A DNA stretch of 64,000 nucleotides from Antilocapra americana (taxonomy: Eukaryota > Chordata > Mammalia > Artiodactyla > Antilocapridae), in the NCBI GenBank assembly GCA_007570785.1, contig ML660213.1, positions 1,821,414-1,885,413 of the forward strand, in the 5' to 3' direction. Numbering within the stretch: position 1 is the stretch's first letter; every line of letters starts with the position of its first letter. Both the position numbers and the translations under genes were made by a program. This document shows, piece after piece, positions 11,608 through 21,195 of the stretch. The notes under the pieces were generated by a model that did not search any database, had not been told where the DNA came from, and saw only the letters and a list, made by a program, of their open reading frames with translations.

Positions 11608-12064
11608 CCATCTCCTGCTTGACCACATGATTACCTTAATCATGGTCCTAACATTCCAGGTTCCTATGCAACACTGTTCTTTACAGCATTTTATTTTACT
11701 TTCATCACAGACACACCCACAAGTGGGCATCATTTCTGCTTTGGCCCAATTGCTTCTTTCTTTCTGGAGCTATAGTAATTGTCCTCTGCTCTTCCCAAAT
11801 AGCATATTGGACAACTTCCAACCTGGGAAGCTCATCCTTTGGTGTCATATCTTTTTGTCTTTTTACACAGTTCATGGGGTTCTCACGGCAAATATACTTG
11901 AGTTGTCTGCCATTCCCTCCTCTAGTGGATCACGTTTTGTCAGAACTCTTTGCTATGACCTGTCCGACTTGAGTGACCCTGCATGGCATGGCTCATAGTT
12001 TCATTGAGTTATACAAGCACCTTTGCCATGAAAAGGCAGTGATCCATGTACAACTAAGACTATT

Positions 12065-12855
12065 ACTGTTTTACTAATATGTAGCTATTAATAATAAGTT
12101 ACACTGACATAAGAGAAAAATCTGACAAATGACAGTGATGAGGAAAATCAATGACAATGTGCACAGAGTATATTATTTAGCTTTCTGTTTTGAAGGTAGT
12201 TTAACGAACTTATTGTCAAACCAGCTTAGCCATAACATAGCAGGCAATAGTTGGCTATTATTGAAAAACAAGCCACATTTTGCCAAGCCACCATATTCCC
12301 TTCCAATCCTTACCCTGAGTGGCTGCTAGACAGAGACTGTAGGTTAGGGGCACACTGGAGACACTTCACCTCCCCTTCACTACAGCCTTTGGAGCAATGG
12401 CAATGATGGTGGTTATATTCTCTAGCTCTCCCTTAAGGACCTACTTACCCCATTACATAGCTGAAATTTTACTCTTAGGAAAACTACTGCTCTGTATAAT
12501 GGGATACAACAGATATGATACAAATCAGCCTGACAAAACAAAATTCCTTTGAAACATCTAAATAAAACTATATTCTAAGTAAAACAATGGACTTACAAAT
12601 GGACATTAGTGTCACTATCATATGTAAACTCAAAACTGTCAGAGATGTTACACATGAATATGTGTTTATGAATCTTACAGTTTATATTACATATTCAGAC
12701 ATTGAAAATATGTGTATGGGCATCATGGCATAACTAGGTGTTTCTGTGACAGTAGGTTCATATGAGGTCAAAACAATCAGATCAGGGGAGACTAAACTAT
12801 ACCAAAGGTAGAACATACAAGTTAAGCAATGACCAATGTCTATTTAGACCCTTAC
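12065..12855. other. Intron, nothing recognised
   Basis: Unique-looking intron downstream of exon D in transcript direction; no repeat or RNA gene recognised. Confidence 0.5.
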
Positions 12856-13035
12856 CTGTCCCTAGAAACTGGGCTCCCTCTTGGAGTGAAGTGGGGCATC
12901 CCTCCCAGTCGTTATGCACATTAGTTTGCTCTTCAGAACTCTGCCAAACCAGACGCTCCCAAGTAGCAGAGGGATTATAGTTCTTCATAAAATACACATC
13001 CTTGAGACAGCCCACAAAACCCTTTTGGACTATGT
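12856..13035 (-). CDS. USH2A: USH2A exon D: end of first laminin G-like domain and linker
   Basis: 180 nt exon. The acceptor is ATCAACCCCTGCAG and the donor is ACAG|GTAAGG. It completes an Asp codon from exon C (G+AC), encodes 59 residues and leaves one nucleotide. It contains GFVGCLKDVYF, the conserved Gly-Cys-Leu-x-Asp-Val strand that closes a laminin G domain. The second Cys (WEGCP) is 36 residues later, and these two should form the usual C-terminal disulfide of the fold. The sequence QEGAQFLGT then leads into the second domain. Its length is a multiple of three, so skipping would be in frame but would remove both cysteines. No repeat lies within 400 bp on the acceptor side. Confidence 0.92.
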
Positions 13036-13464
13036 CTGCAGGGGTTGATAGATATTAAGAAATATGAGAAATTCTTTTTCAAGCAATTAATTTGATGTGC
13101 CATTACAGTAAAAGAAAGAGGCTATAGGTCTCACTGCCCTCTTCCTACAAACTTCTTAATAACTCACATAAACACCCATACCAAAAGCTATGGTAAGTGC
13201 TAATAACTGGTATGCTATGTTCTGGTTCAGAGTCATCTTATCTGGAGAAAGAGATGTTTGCACAAAAACATTGGTTTTATAATAATAGCAAGAGCATTGC
13301 CTCTTGAATTAACATGGAGATTTCATCTGCTTCTGGTCTTAAAAATAAAAGTACAATAACACATTTTAAAAGCAAGATTTAAAACAAGTCTATGTATACA
13401 ATCTAAATTTTATAATTTAGTACCCTTAGCATTATGAACCCAGTCTGCTATACAAGTAAAGTAA
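13036..13464. other. Intron, nothing recognised
   Basis: Acceptor-side flank of exon D. Apart from the acceptor itself I see no named element. Confidence 0.5.
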
Positions 13465-13465
13465 T

Positions 13466-13675
13466 GTGTGTACTTAGTCACTCAGTCATGTCCGACTCTT
13501 TGCAACCACATTGACTGTAGCCCACCAGGCTCCTCTGTCCATGGGGATACTCCACTTAAGAATACTGGAGCCGGTAGCTACTCCCTTCTCCAGGGCAACT
13601 TCCCAACCCAGGAATGGAATGTAGGTCTCCTGCATTGTAGGCAGATTTTTTACCATCTGAGCCACAAATTTTTAG
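13466..13675 (-). mobile_element. Bov-tA SINE
   Basis: Reverse-complement Bov-tA from TACTTAGTCACTCAGTCATG to CATCTGAGCCACAAATTTTT. Most of it belongs to the duplicated block 13505-13710. Confidence 0.88.
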
Positions 13676-13710
13676 GAATCAATATAATGTTACACTTAAT
13701 TTTTGAACTC
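13505..13710 (+). repeat. Direct duplication, copy 1 of 2
   Basis: 206 bp, nearly identical to 15063-15269 (one 1-bp indel and about two substitutions seen). It contains most of a Bov-tA plus about 40 bp of non-SINE flank ending TTTTGAACTC. Copy 2 runs up to one base from the exon C donor. Confidence 0.93.
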
Positions 13711-14086
13711 CCCAAACCAAGTAAGTGTGGGGCTTATGAACACAATAAATAGGGTGGTCATAAGGGGTTGGGAAAGAGAAAAAGTGAGCAGATAATAGAA
13801 TCAGAGAGAGAGAAAAATGTAGAGAGGGCAAGAAGGTACCTGAGGCTGAGGTTGCATTTCATATGGCAGTGTCCTTACAAGTCAATGCAAAGCTGAATTC
13901 TCAGCTTTTGAGTTCACGACCTGATCCTAGGGAAGGTATTTACTAGTGATCACTGTCTCACAAAGTCAACTTACATGCACAATGTCAAACAATTTATTTG
14001 TAATGGAGTGATGTCCTCTACAAGAAGGGTAGTTGGTACTGGGGTATGCTCTCCTCCTGGTTCCTGCATATACCAGAGCCAAGGAG

Positions 14087-14088
<2 letters not shown>
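13711..14088. other. Intron, nothing recognised
   Basis: Unique-looking, with a short GA-rich stretch near 13770-13830. Confidence 0.45.
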
Positions 14089-14131
<43 letters not shown>

Positions 14132-14141
14132 NNNNNNNNNN

Positions 14142-14183
<42 letters not shown>
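14089..14183. repeat. (TG)n microsatellite containing a 10-N gap
   Basis: Pure TG run interrupted by ten Ns at 14132-14141. The true length is therefore unknown; open frames crossing it (poly Cys-Val) are artefacts. Confidence 0.98.
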
Positions 14184-14186
<3 letters not shown>

Positions 14187-14394
14187 GCGGCTCAGCTGAG
14201 TCCAGCTCTTTGTGACCCCATGGAATGTAGTCTGCTAGGCTCCTATGTCCATGGAGTTGTCCAGGAAAGAATGCCGGAGTGGGTTGACATTTCCTACTCC
14301 AGGGCATCTCCCCAAACCAGAGATTGAACCCATGTCCCTTGCATCTCCTGAATTGGCAGGCAGATTCTTTACCACCAGCATCACCTAAGAAGCA
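14184..14394 (-). mobile_element. Bov-tA SINE
   Basis: Reverse-complement Bov-tA adjoining the TG tract, from CTCAGCTGAGTCCAGCTC to TTCTTTACCACCAGCATCAC. Confidence 0.9.
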
Positions 14395-14424
14395 TGCTTG
14401 ATGGGAAAGTAACTCTCTTTCAGT

Positions 14425-14447
14425 CTGTGTGTGTGTGTGTGTGTGTG
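14425..14447. repeat. Short (TG)n run
   Basis: A second TG tract beyond the SINE, followed by alternating CA/CG dinucleotides. It may be the same microsatellite split by the SINE. Confidence 0.8.
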
Positions 14448-14819
14448 CACATGCACGCGCACACATGCGTGAATGCTTTCAGGAGACTTTTCTACAGGTA
14501 TTTCTAAGGAGGTAACTATTATAAGTCTTGAGAATTTAAGTATATCCCTCTCCAAAATTCAAAGTTTTTCATACCTTTGATCCCCAAATTATAAAACTTT
14601 GACTTAAATTAGTATAATTTATTTCAGCAAAAGTTTAATTACATTCTTTGATATATCAAGAACTGGGTTCTAAGAATTTACATACAAGTAATATATGGTT
14701 CTTTTAGAAAATAAGAGATCTAAAGGAAATTTTTGACATATTGATGTAGGAAATATGTGGTAGAAAATAATATAATTATCCATACTTTAAAACAATATCA
14801 TTTGATTCTATGCTAAATT
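14448..14819. other. Intron, nothing recognised
   Basis: AT-rich unique-looking sequence. Confidence 0.45.
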
Positions 14820-15034
14820 GTGGTGGCGGTATTTATTCACTAAGGCATGTCTGACTTTTTACAACCCTATGGACTGTAGCCTGCTAGGCTCCTCTGTCCA
14901 TGGGATTTGTCAGGCAAGAATACTGAATGGGTTGCCATTTCATTCCCTAGAGGATCCTCTTGACCCAAAGATGGAACCTGCATCTGCTAAATTGCAGGAG
15001 GATTCTTTACTGCTGAGCCACTAAGGGAGCCCCA
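14820..15034 (-). mobile_element. Bov-tA SINE
   Basis: Reverse-complement Bov-tA from TATTTATTCACTAAGGCATG to TGAGCCACTAAGGGAGCCCC. Confidence 0.88.
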
Positions 15035-15062
15035 ATTATGGAGACAACATATAAATTCTCAG

Positions 15063-15269
15063 ACCACATTGACTGTAGCCCACCAGGGCTCCTCTGTCCA
15101 TGGGGATACTCCACTTAAGAATACTGGAGCAGGTAGCTACTCCCTTCTCCAGGGCAACTTCCCAACCCAGGAATGGAATGTAGGTCTCCTGCATTGTAGG
15201 CAGATTTTTTACCATCTGAGCCACAAATTTTTAGGAATCAATATAATGTTATACTTAATTTTTGAACTC
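15063..15269 (+). repeat. Direct duplication, copy 2 of 2 (abuts exon C donor)
   Basis: 207 bp, about 98-99% identical to 13505-13710. It starts abruptly inside a Bov-tA (ACCACATTGACTG) with no SINE tail, and stops one base inside the donor GT of exon C. The Bov-tA part begins about 42 nt into the intron. Confidence 0.93.
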
Positions 15270-15271
15270 AC

Positions 15272-15373
15272 CAGAATCCTTTCTGAGGATGGTGTAACCT
15301 TGTGGCAGCCCACCCACAAACACTCCTGTGTTCTCTCCAATAACAGTACCACCATTCATGGTGGCTGAAGAGC
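15272..15373 (-). CDS. USH2A: USH2A exon C: first laminin G-like domain, C-terminal strands
   Basis: 102 nt exon. The acceptor is CTTTTCCATCCACAG and the donor is TCTG|GTGAGT. It takes 2 nt to finish a Gly codon begun in exon B, encodes 33 residues, and leaves one nucleotide. The peptide SSATMNGGTVIGENTGVFVG then GLPQGYTILRKDS contains the VFVGGLP strand typical of laminin G domains. Skipping it would keep frame (102 = 34 x 3). The first 42 nt of the following intron are followed directly by a Bov-tA SINE. That intron start, from one base inside the donor GT, is also duplicated about 1.5 kb away (13505-13710). Confidence 0.92.
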
Positions 15374-15716
15374 CTGTGGATGGAAAAGCAGATGAGAACG
15401 TCAACTTCAGCAGGACAATCTATTCTGCAAATTTAATGAATGATTAAACCCTTCCTTGTGCTTCTGGATGCACCTCCCTTTTGGTTCTCTGCTGTTTGTT
15501 ACTTTTCTTCACTGGTGCTTAATCATCAACCCACCATCTTGATGTTGGACTAACCCAGACCTCCTCTGCTCCCACATCTCCTTACCACCAGCATAAACAC
15601 CATAAGTCCTCTAGAAGGATGAAGAGAGAGCTAGGCACCTGTGAGAACTCTCAGGGCCAGAGACATGAAAGGGCCTGGGTCCCTCTGTGTGCTGCATACC
15701 AACGCAAATTTCCTGT
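15374..15716. other. Intron, nothing recognised
   Basis: Acceptor-side flank of exon C; pyrimidine-rich near the exon. No named repeat. Confidence 0.5.
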
Positions 15717-15871
15717 TAAAACACATACTACCTGGCTCTTTCCAGAAGAGTTTTGCTAAGCCCTAATGGAGAGCATGACTATGAGGTTTGGGACTTGAGC
15801 AACTAGAGAAATGCAACTGGCATAACTAGGGTAGGCAAGCTAGTTGGAGAAGCAGATTCAGAGAGAAATGT
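15717..15871 (-). repeat. Inverted duplication, left arm
   Basis: 155 bp whose reverse complement matches 16140-16294 with 14 mismatches and no gaps (about 91%). It includes the beginning of a MER5A in the opposite orientation. Confidence 0.95.
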
Positions 15872-16139
15872 TAGAAATTTAGAAATGTTAGAAATTCCTA
15901 ACTAACTCCATCATTCTTTGCGAGAATGGCATTTTTTTTTTCAGAGCCCAAACCACTCTAATTATCCCTATTTATATCTGGGACTGTGGCTTTAAATACA
16001 TCCTGAGCTGGTAACTCCCCATTTTTATCTCTAATCTGAACTCCTCTCTAAATGTACTGGGATCCAGGACTTGGCATGATATTTCCACTTGGGTGCCTCA
16101 TAGGTACCTAACACTTAACATGTTCAAACCATACTCTGG

Positions 16140-16294
16140 ACATTTCTCTCTGAATCTGCCTCTCCAACTAGCTTACCCACCCTAGTTATGCCAGTTACAT
16201 TCTTCCAGTTGCTCAAGTCCCAAAGCTCACAGTCATGCTCTACATTAGGGTTTAGAAAAACTCTTCTGGAAAGATCCAGGTAGTATGTATTTTA
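16140..16294 (+). repeat. Inverted duplication, right arm
   Basis: Partner of 15717-15871 across a 268-bp spacer. The arm covers about 108 bp of non-repeat sequence plus the first part of MER5A; the rest of MER5A continues only on this side. Confidence 0.95.
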
Positions 16295-16385
16295 GTCTTT
16301 GTAGACCATGCAGCCTCAAGCAGTCATAGATAATACATAATCAATGAGTGCAGTTATTGCTAATAAAATTTTATAAAAACCTTTT
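16248..16385 (+). repeat. MER5A-like hAT-Charlie element
   Basis: Matches the MER5A pattern: GGAAAGATCCAGGTAGTATG, TTTAGTCTTTGTAGACCATG, then AATAAAATTTTATAAAAACC at the end. Confidence 0.75.
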
Positions 16386-17618
16386 CAGCATCCTCCCACT
16401 ACTCACTGATGGGCTCTGAGGGGTTCCTCCCAATCCTCCACCTTAATCAGCTTGGGGAAATGTTCCTTAAGATCGGGGTTGAATCTCTTCTAGTCCTGAC
16501 ACCAATCATATACTCTGGGCTATAATTACCTCATGACTATAAAGAACCCTCTGCCTCTAAGTCCTAAAACAGTTCAGACAGTGAGGATCTCTAACAAATC
16601 TCAAGAGGTTCTTGTCTCTGGGATCTATCCCCTTTCCTTTAGGCCCTTTGAGAGATGCATGCCTTTTTCTTATTAGTTCCTCTGTCCCTACCCATTTATT
16701 AGGGTCGATTACTATTGTTAATCTTCCAAAAGGGAGAAATTATTCTTGAATTTCAGAGTAGTCATCAAAATAAACAGCCAGGTGAATTAAACAACCCTTT
16801 GGCATCTTTTATTTGTTCTGTCATTGACAGTTCTAGAGTTGCTTTTGGAAACACTGGTCATTTGTCATTATTGAATCAGCCTCTACCATCCTTATCGGCA
16901 AAATTTCCAACTGATGTTGGTGAAATTCACAGTATGCCCCCTCCCATCTAGATTCAAATATATTCTTCAAAATCTCTTCCCAGAATTAATCAATACCCTA
17001 TGTGTATAGAAGCCCTTCAAGGCATAAAGTCTATAATAGAATATTACAAGGCTCAAGGCTTTATTATCTACATACTGGTTCCTGTAATGATGCTATTTCA
17101 TTTGTGAGAAAACCTAAGGGCAGAGTGGAGATTTGTACAAGACCTCAACATTGTTACTCCCTGACACCCTGATGTTCCTAAACTTCAGACGTTTTAACAT
17201 CTATCCTATTGGAAATAAATTCTTTACTGCAATTGACTTATTTAGCAAATTCTTCAGTATTCTACTTGATGAAGCTAGCCAGAATCTTTTTACCTCTACT
17301 TGGGAAGAAAAACAATTCACCTGGACAGTAATGCTTCAGGGTTTTACTGAGTCCTTATTTCTTGTAAAACCTAAAGGTTGAGCTAGATGATATAAAGTTC
17401 CCTATAGGTCTACTTGGTTGCATATGTGAATGAGTTGCCTCTCTGATCTTCTTAAGCCGGCTCGCAGGAAGACAGCAACCATTTACTAAAGCTGCTAGAC
17501 TTAAAGGGACATAAGGTCACCAAAAATATTGCGGTTTCCCCCAAACCAGGTTGGATATTTAGGACATCTGCTATCAGAATAAGGGCTATGCTTATATCTA
17601 GATACACTTAATAGTGAT

Positions 17619-17886
17619 CGCTGCTGCTGCTGCCACCGCTTCAGTCGTGTCCGACTCTGTGCGACCCCATAGACGGCGGCCCACCAGGCTCTGCCATCCC
17701 TGGGGTTACCCAGGCAAGAACACTGGAGTGGGTTGCCATTTCCTTCTTCAATGCATGAAAGTGAAATCGAAGTCGCTCGGTGGTGTCCGACTCTCCGCGA
17801 CCCCGTGGACTGCAGCCTACAAGGCTCCTCCATCCATGGGATTTTCCAGACAAGAGTACTGGAGTGGGGTGCCAGTGCCTTCTCTG
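17619..17886 (-). mobile_element. Dimeric Bov-tA SINE in the provirus, 10-bp TSD
   Basis: Two tandem Bov-tA units in reverse complement, beginning with CTGCTGCTGCTGCC and joined by ATGCATGAAAGTGAAATCG. The target repeat TAATAGTGAT is at 17609-17618 and 17887-17896. Confidence 0.95.
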
Positions 17887-18056
17887 TAATAGTGATTGAG
17901 GAATCTATTTTACTGGCCAAGTACTTCAACAAGTCTGTGCTGTTCGGCAGTTTTCACTGTGCTTACCACTCTCAATCCTGTGGTTCAGCTAATCACAGTA
18001 ATGGCATTATTACTACTCAACTGGCAAAGTTTGTAGAGATCCTACAAGTACCTTGG

Positions 18057-18337
18057 TGTTGCTGCTACTGCTGCTGCTGCTGCTAAGGCGCTTCAGTCGT
18101 GTCCGACTCTGTGCGACCCCATAGACGGCAGCCCACCAGCCTCCTCTATCCCCGGGATTCTCCAGGCAAGAATACTGGAGTGGGCTGTCATTTCCTTCTC
18201 CGATGCATACATGCATACTAAGTTGCTTCAATCATGTCCGACTCTATGTGACCCCATGGACAGCAGCCCACCAGGCTCCTCTGTCCACAGGACTTTCCAT
18301 GCAAGAACACTGGATTGGGTTGCCATTTCCTTCTCTA
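18057..18337 (-). mobile_element. Second dimeric Bov-tA SINE in the integrase region
   Basis: Reverse-complement dimer starting with a (GCT)n run and ending CATTTCCTTCTCTAA. It splits the integrase remnant; a short TACCTTGG-like target repeat flanks it. Confidence 0.93.
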
Positions 18338-19384
18338 ACCTTGGCCCAAAGCGTTGCTATTGGTCCCTCTAAATCTCAGATCCACACTTTTTGGAACTCA
18401 AAAATTCTCACCTGTTGAAGCAGTTGCAGGACACCCAACACTTTTGGCCCCTGCATTTTTTGGCCTCCAACCAAAAAAGGAGAGATATTCCAATAATGCA
18501 GAGGCCAAATTGCTCCTATTAAAAATAACCATGCTTTGGTAGAGCAATCTTTTTATATTGTGCTCTCAAGAGATAAAGACCTTCCAACCTGAAGATTTCA
18601 TCTATTGGAAAAGATACCTCCAGAAGAACTTTCTTCAACCTCACCAGAGAAGCCCTTATTAGGTATTGCTAGCCAAGCCTTGTGCCACTAAAGTCCAAGG
18701 AACAGTTTCCTGGACTCAGGTGACACACCTAAAGAAAGCTTCAAATTCTGGAGGAAGCTCAAAGAATCTGGTGATTTTGAAGTAATTATCTCCCAGAATT
18801 GAAGCAAGTGACATCTGATGAGGCAACTTCCTGAAGATGGCTGAACCAGGTCTGCTGGAAATTTATTGCTAAACACTGGTGATGACATAATGCTTCATAT
18901 GGTCTCTAATGTCCATGATCTTCTTAATATAGAACAAGGACTGTAAATATAAACTGTCTGAGAGTTCTCCCTCCTACCTCCCCTGGCTACTCAAATATGA
19001 ACTCAGTAGTTTTCCAGTCTGTGATATTCCCCTCTGATGTGAGGCACCACACTAAGGAAAGGTACTTCCTGACATTAAGGGGGCAAAAAAGCCATTGACA
19101 CTAGAAAACTTGACCCTTGATCAGTGGTGATGTGAAAGAAAGATCTTGATCAATGGAGGAGAAATATAAAAAAAATAACAAAAAGAAACCTTAATTAAAT
19201 AGATCTGGAAGACCAGAAGGAAGAGCTCTCATGCCCTGAGGTAACAACTCTAACAGGAAGAAGACTCCTCTTTCTTGGCAGTGACTTGGCCAATGTAAAG
19301 ACACATGCTTGTTTACTACAGATCTTCAAACTTCCTTTTCCACTCTATAAAAGAGTTTATCTTCCATTGCTGTATGGGGGCTTA

Positions 19385-19976
19385 CATATGGCATCAAGAA
19401 TGCAACCTAGATGTCCATCAACAGATGAATGGATAAAGAAGTTGTGGTACATATACACAATGGAATATTACTTGACCATAAAAAGGAACACATTTGAGTC
19501 AGTTCTGATGAAGTAGATGAACGCAGAACTTATTATACAGAGTAAAGAGAGTCAGAAAGAGAAAGATAAATATTGTATTCTACCATACATATACAGAATA
19601 TTGAAAAATGGTACTGAAGAATTTACTTAGAGGGTAGCAATGGAGAAACAGACATAGAGAATAGACTTACGGACATGGGGAGAGGGGAGGAGAGGGTGAG
19701 ATGTATGGAAAGAGTAACATGGAAACTTATATTACCATATGTAAAATAGATAGCCAACAGGAATTTGCTGTGTGGCTCAGGAAACTCAATCAGGGGCTCT
19801 GTATCAACCTAGAAGGGTGGGATGGGGAGGGAGATGGGAGGGAGGTTCAAAAGGGAGGGGATATATGTATACCTATGGCTGATTCATGTTGAGTTTTGAT
19901 AGAAAACAACAATTTCTGTAAAGCAATTATCCTTCAATAAAGACATTTTTTAAACAAACCAACAAAAAAAGATTGC
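19385..19976 (+). mobile_element. L1 3' end with poly(A)
   Basis: Sense L1 ORF2 end (ATGGAATATTACTTGACCAT) and 3' UTR with GGGAGGGAGATGGGAGGGAG, ending CCTTCAATAAAGACATTTTT and an A-rich tail. It interrupts the retroviral 3' part. Confidence 0.88.
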
Positions 19977-20050
19977 AGACTCTGAACTGAAATTCTTTGC
20001 GGATCCTGAATAAACCCATCTTTGCTCGAGAAATATCTATTTGTCTTAGG
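19977..20050 (+). repeat. Probable end of the retroviral LTR
   Basis: After the L1 tail, GATCCTGAATAAACCCATC resembles the R-region poly(A) signal of a class I LTR and may continue the provirus broken by the L1. Confidence 0.4.
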
Positions 20051-20469
20051 TCCATACTCTCACCCTTGTTCCCCTTAAAATGTATCCCCCAAAGAATACC
20101 CAGAGTGTTCATTTTAAAGAAAGAAGTCATATCATGTGATCCTCCATTCAAAATTCTCCAATGGCTTCCCTCTTTGCAAGTAAAAGTAAAGCAAAACTAA
20201 GTAAGAGCCTTTGTAAATTGTAAAGACCTGAAAATGACTCAAAATTGATACCGATAACTTTGCTCTATTTTTGCTTTACTGAACCCTGCACAGAAGAGAA
20301 AATAGTTGCCAAGACTTCATCATTTTAAGAACACCCCAAAACCAAAATCATCAGCAATTTAGATGAGATAAACAGGTGAAAAAAAGAGGTGAAGAAATAA
20401 AAACACAGAGGAGTATGACAACAGCAGCATGTCAATAGAGGCATTTATGTTTGTCAAGGAAGAGCTTAC
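20051..20469. other. Intron, nothing recognised
   Basis: Unique-looking intron between the provirus end and the exon B donor. Confidence 0.5.
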
Positions 20470-20596
20470 CTGTGAACTGCCCATCAAGGGTGATTTGGCC
20501 AAAACCTTGATGCCTAATAGCAATGATCTCATGCCATTTGTCATCACTATATTGCCTGCCATCATCATTAGTTGTAGTAATTTCCACTGCAGACCC
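20470..20596 (-). CDS. USH2A: USH2A exon B: first laminin G-like domain, middle
   Basis: 127 nt exon. The acceptor is ATTTCCTTAAG before GGG TCT GCA, and the donor is ACAG|GTAAGC. It starts in phase 0, which fits the previous exon, and encodes 42 residues plus one nucleotide. Visible residues include VEITTTNDDGRQYSDDKWHE and then IIAIRHQGFGQITLDGQFT. The pattern D-KWHEI-AIRHQ...ITLDG is the classic laminin G core: a Trp-His strand followed by a strand with a Leu-Asp-Gly turn. The acceptor lies only 48 bp from the end of a minus-strand BovB fragment (20645-21195), so branch point and pyrimidine tract must lie in that short unique stretch. An ATG-initiated open frame read upstream of it is intron and is not a start. 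Confidence 0.92.
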
Positions 20597-20644
20597 CTTA
20601 AGGAAATGAATGAGTGAGAAAAATATCAGTGAGTAAATATACAT

Positions 20645-21195
20645 GTTCAGTCAGTTCATCAGTTCATTTACTCAGTCATGTCCAACTCTTTGGGACCCCA
20701 TGGACTGCAGCACACCAGGCGTCCCTGTCCATCATCAATTCACAGACCTTGCTCAAACTCATGTCCATTGAGTCGGTGATGCCATCCAACCATCTCATTC
20801 CCTGTCATCCCCTTCTCCTCCCACCTTCAATCTTTCCTCGCATCAGGATATTTTTCAGTGACTCAGTTCTTTGTAACATGTGGCCAAAGTATTGGAGTTT
20901 AAGGTTCACCATGAGTCCTTCCAATGAATATTCAGGGCTGATTTCCTTTAGGATGGACTGGTTGGATTTCCTTGCAGTCCAAGGGACTCTCAAGAGTCTT
21001 CTCCAACACCACAGTTAAAAAGCATCAATTCTTCAGTGTTCAGCTTTCTTTTTAGTCCAACTCTCATATCCGTACATGACTACTGGAAAAACCATAGCTT
21101 TGACTAGATGGACCTTTGTCAGCAAAGGAACAACTCTGCTTTTTAACATGCTGTGTAGGTTGGTTATAGCTTTTCTTCCAAGGAGCAAGTGTCTT
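20645..21195 (-). repeat. BovB LINE 3' fragment, 48 bp from exon B acceptor
   Basis: Reverse-complement BovB tail from TCAGTCAGTTCATCAGTTC to GGTTATAGCTTTTCTTCCAA, about 550 bp. It lies immediately upstream of exon B in transcript direction. Confidence 0.9.

Larger units (their letters stand above)
8655..12064 (-). mobile_element. Nearly full-length BovB LINE (RTE type), inactive
   Basis: A continuous minus-strand BovB of about 3.17 kb after removing a nested SINE (full length is about 3.2 kb). Its 3' end is at left (TGCTGCTGTTGTTTAGTCGC). Its 5' region is at right, including the conserved ATAACTCAATGAAACTATGAGCC on the minus strand. The order from right to left is 5' region, endonuclease region (about 11.7-10.8 kb) and reverse transcriptase (about 10.2-9.3 kb). 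AGACTATT at 8655-8662 and 12057-12064 is a possible 8-bp target-site duplication. BovB encodes an apurinic-type endonuclease plus reverse transcriptase and is known for horizontal transfer between squamates and ruminants. Frameshifts and stops make this copy non-autonomous. Confidence 0.9.
16640..19320 (+). pseudogene. Class I endogenous retrovirus fossil (pro-pol remnant)
   Basis: A degraded gammaretrovirus-like provirus, antisense to USH2A. The protease/reverse transcriptase junction lies at about 16.65-17.38 kb, including a block with FTWTVMLQGFTES at 17.31-17.35 kb. A degraded region about the polymerase active site follows. Integrase C-terminal sequence continues at about 17.93-18.76 kb, split by SINEs. 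Stops and frameshifts occur throughout, and much of the RNase H and integrase core is deleted around 17.6-17.9 kb. No intact gag, pol or env frame exists. After 18.8 kb there may be decayed env and LTR sequence; this part is inferred. Confidence 0.75.

Noticed and set aside
13966..14466. Open frames with poly-Cys-Val or poly-His-Thr on both strands
   Set aside because: These are translations of the TG/CA microsatellite across the N gap.
17614..18231. (GCT)n runs as a coding or disease-type triplet repeat
   Set aside because: They are the tail ends of dimeric Bov-tA SINEs.
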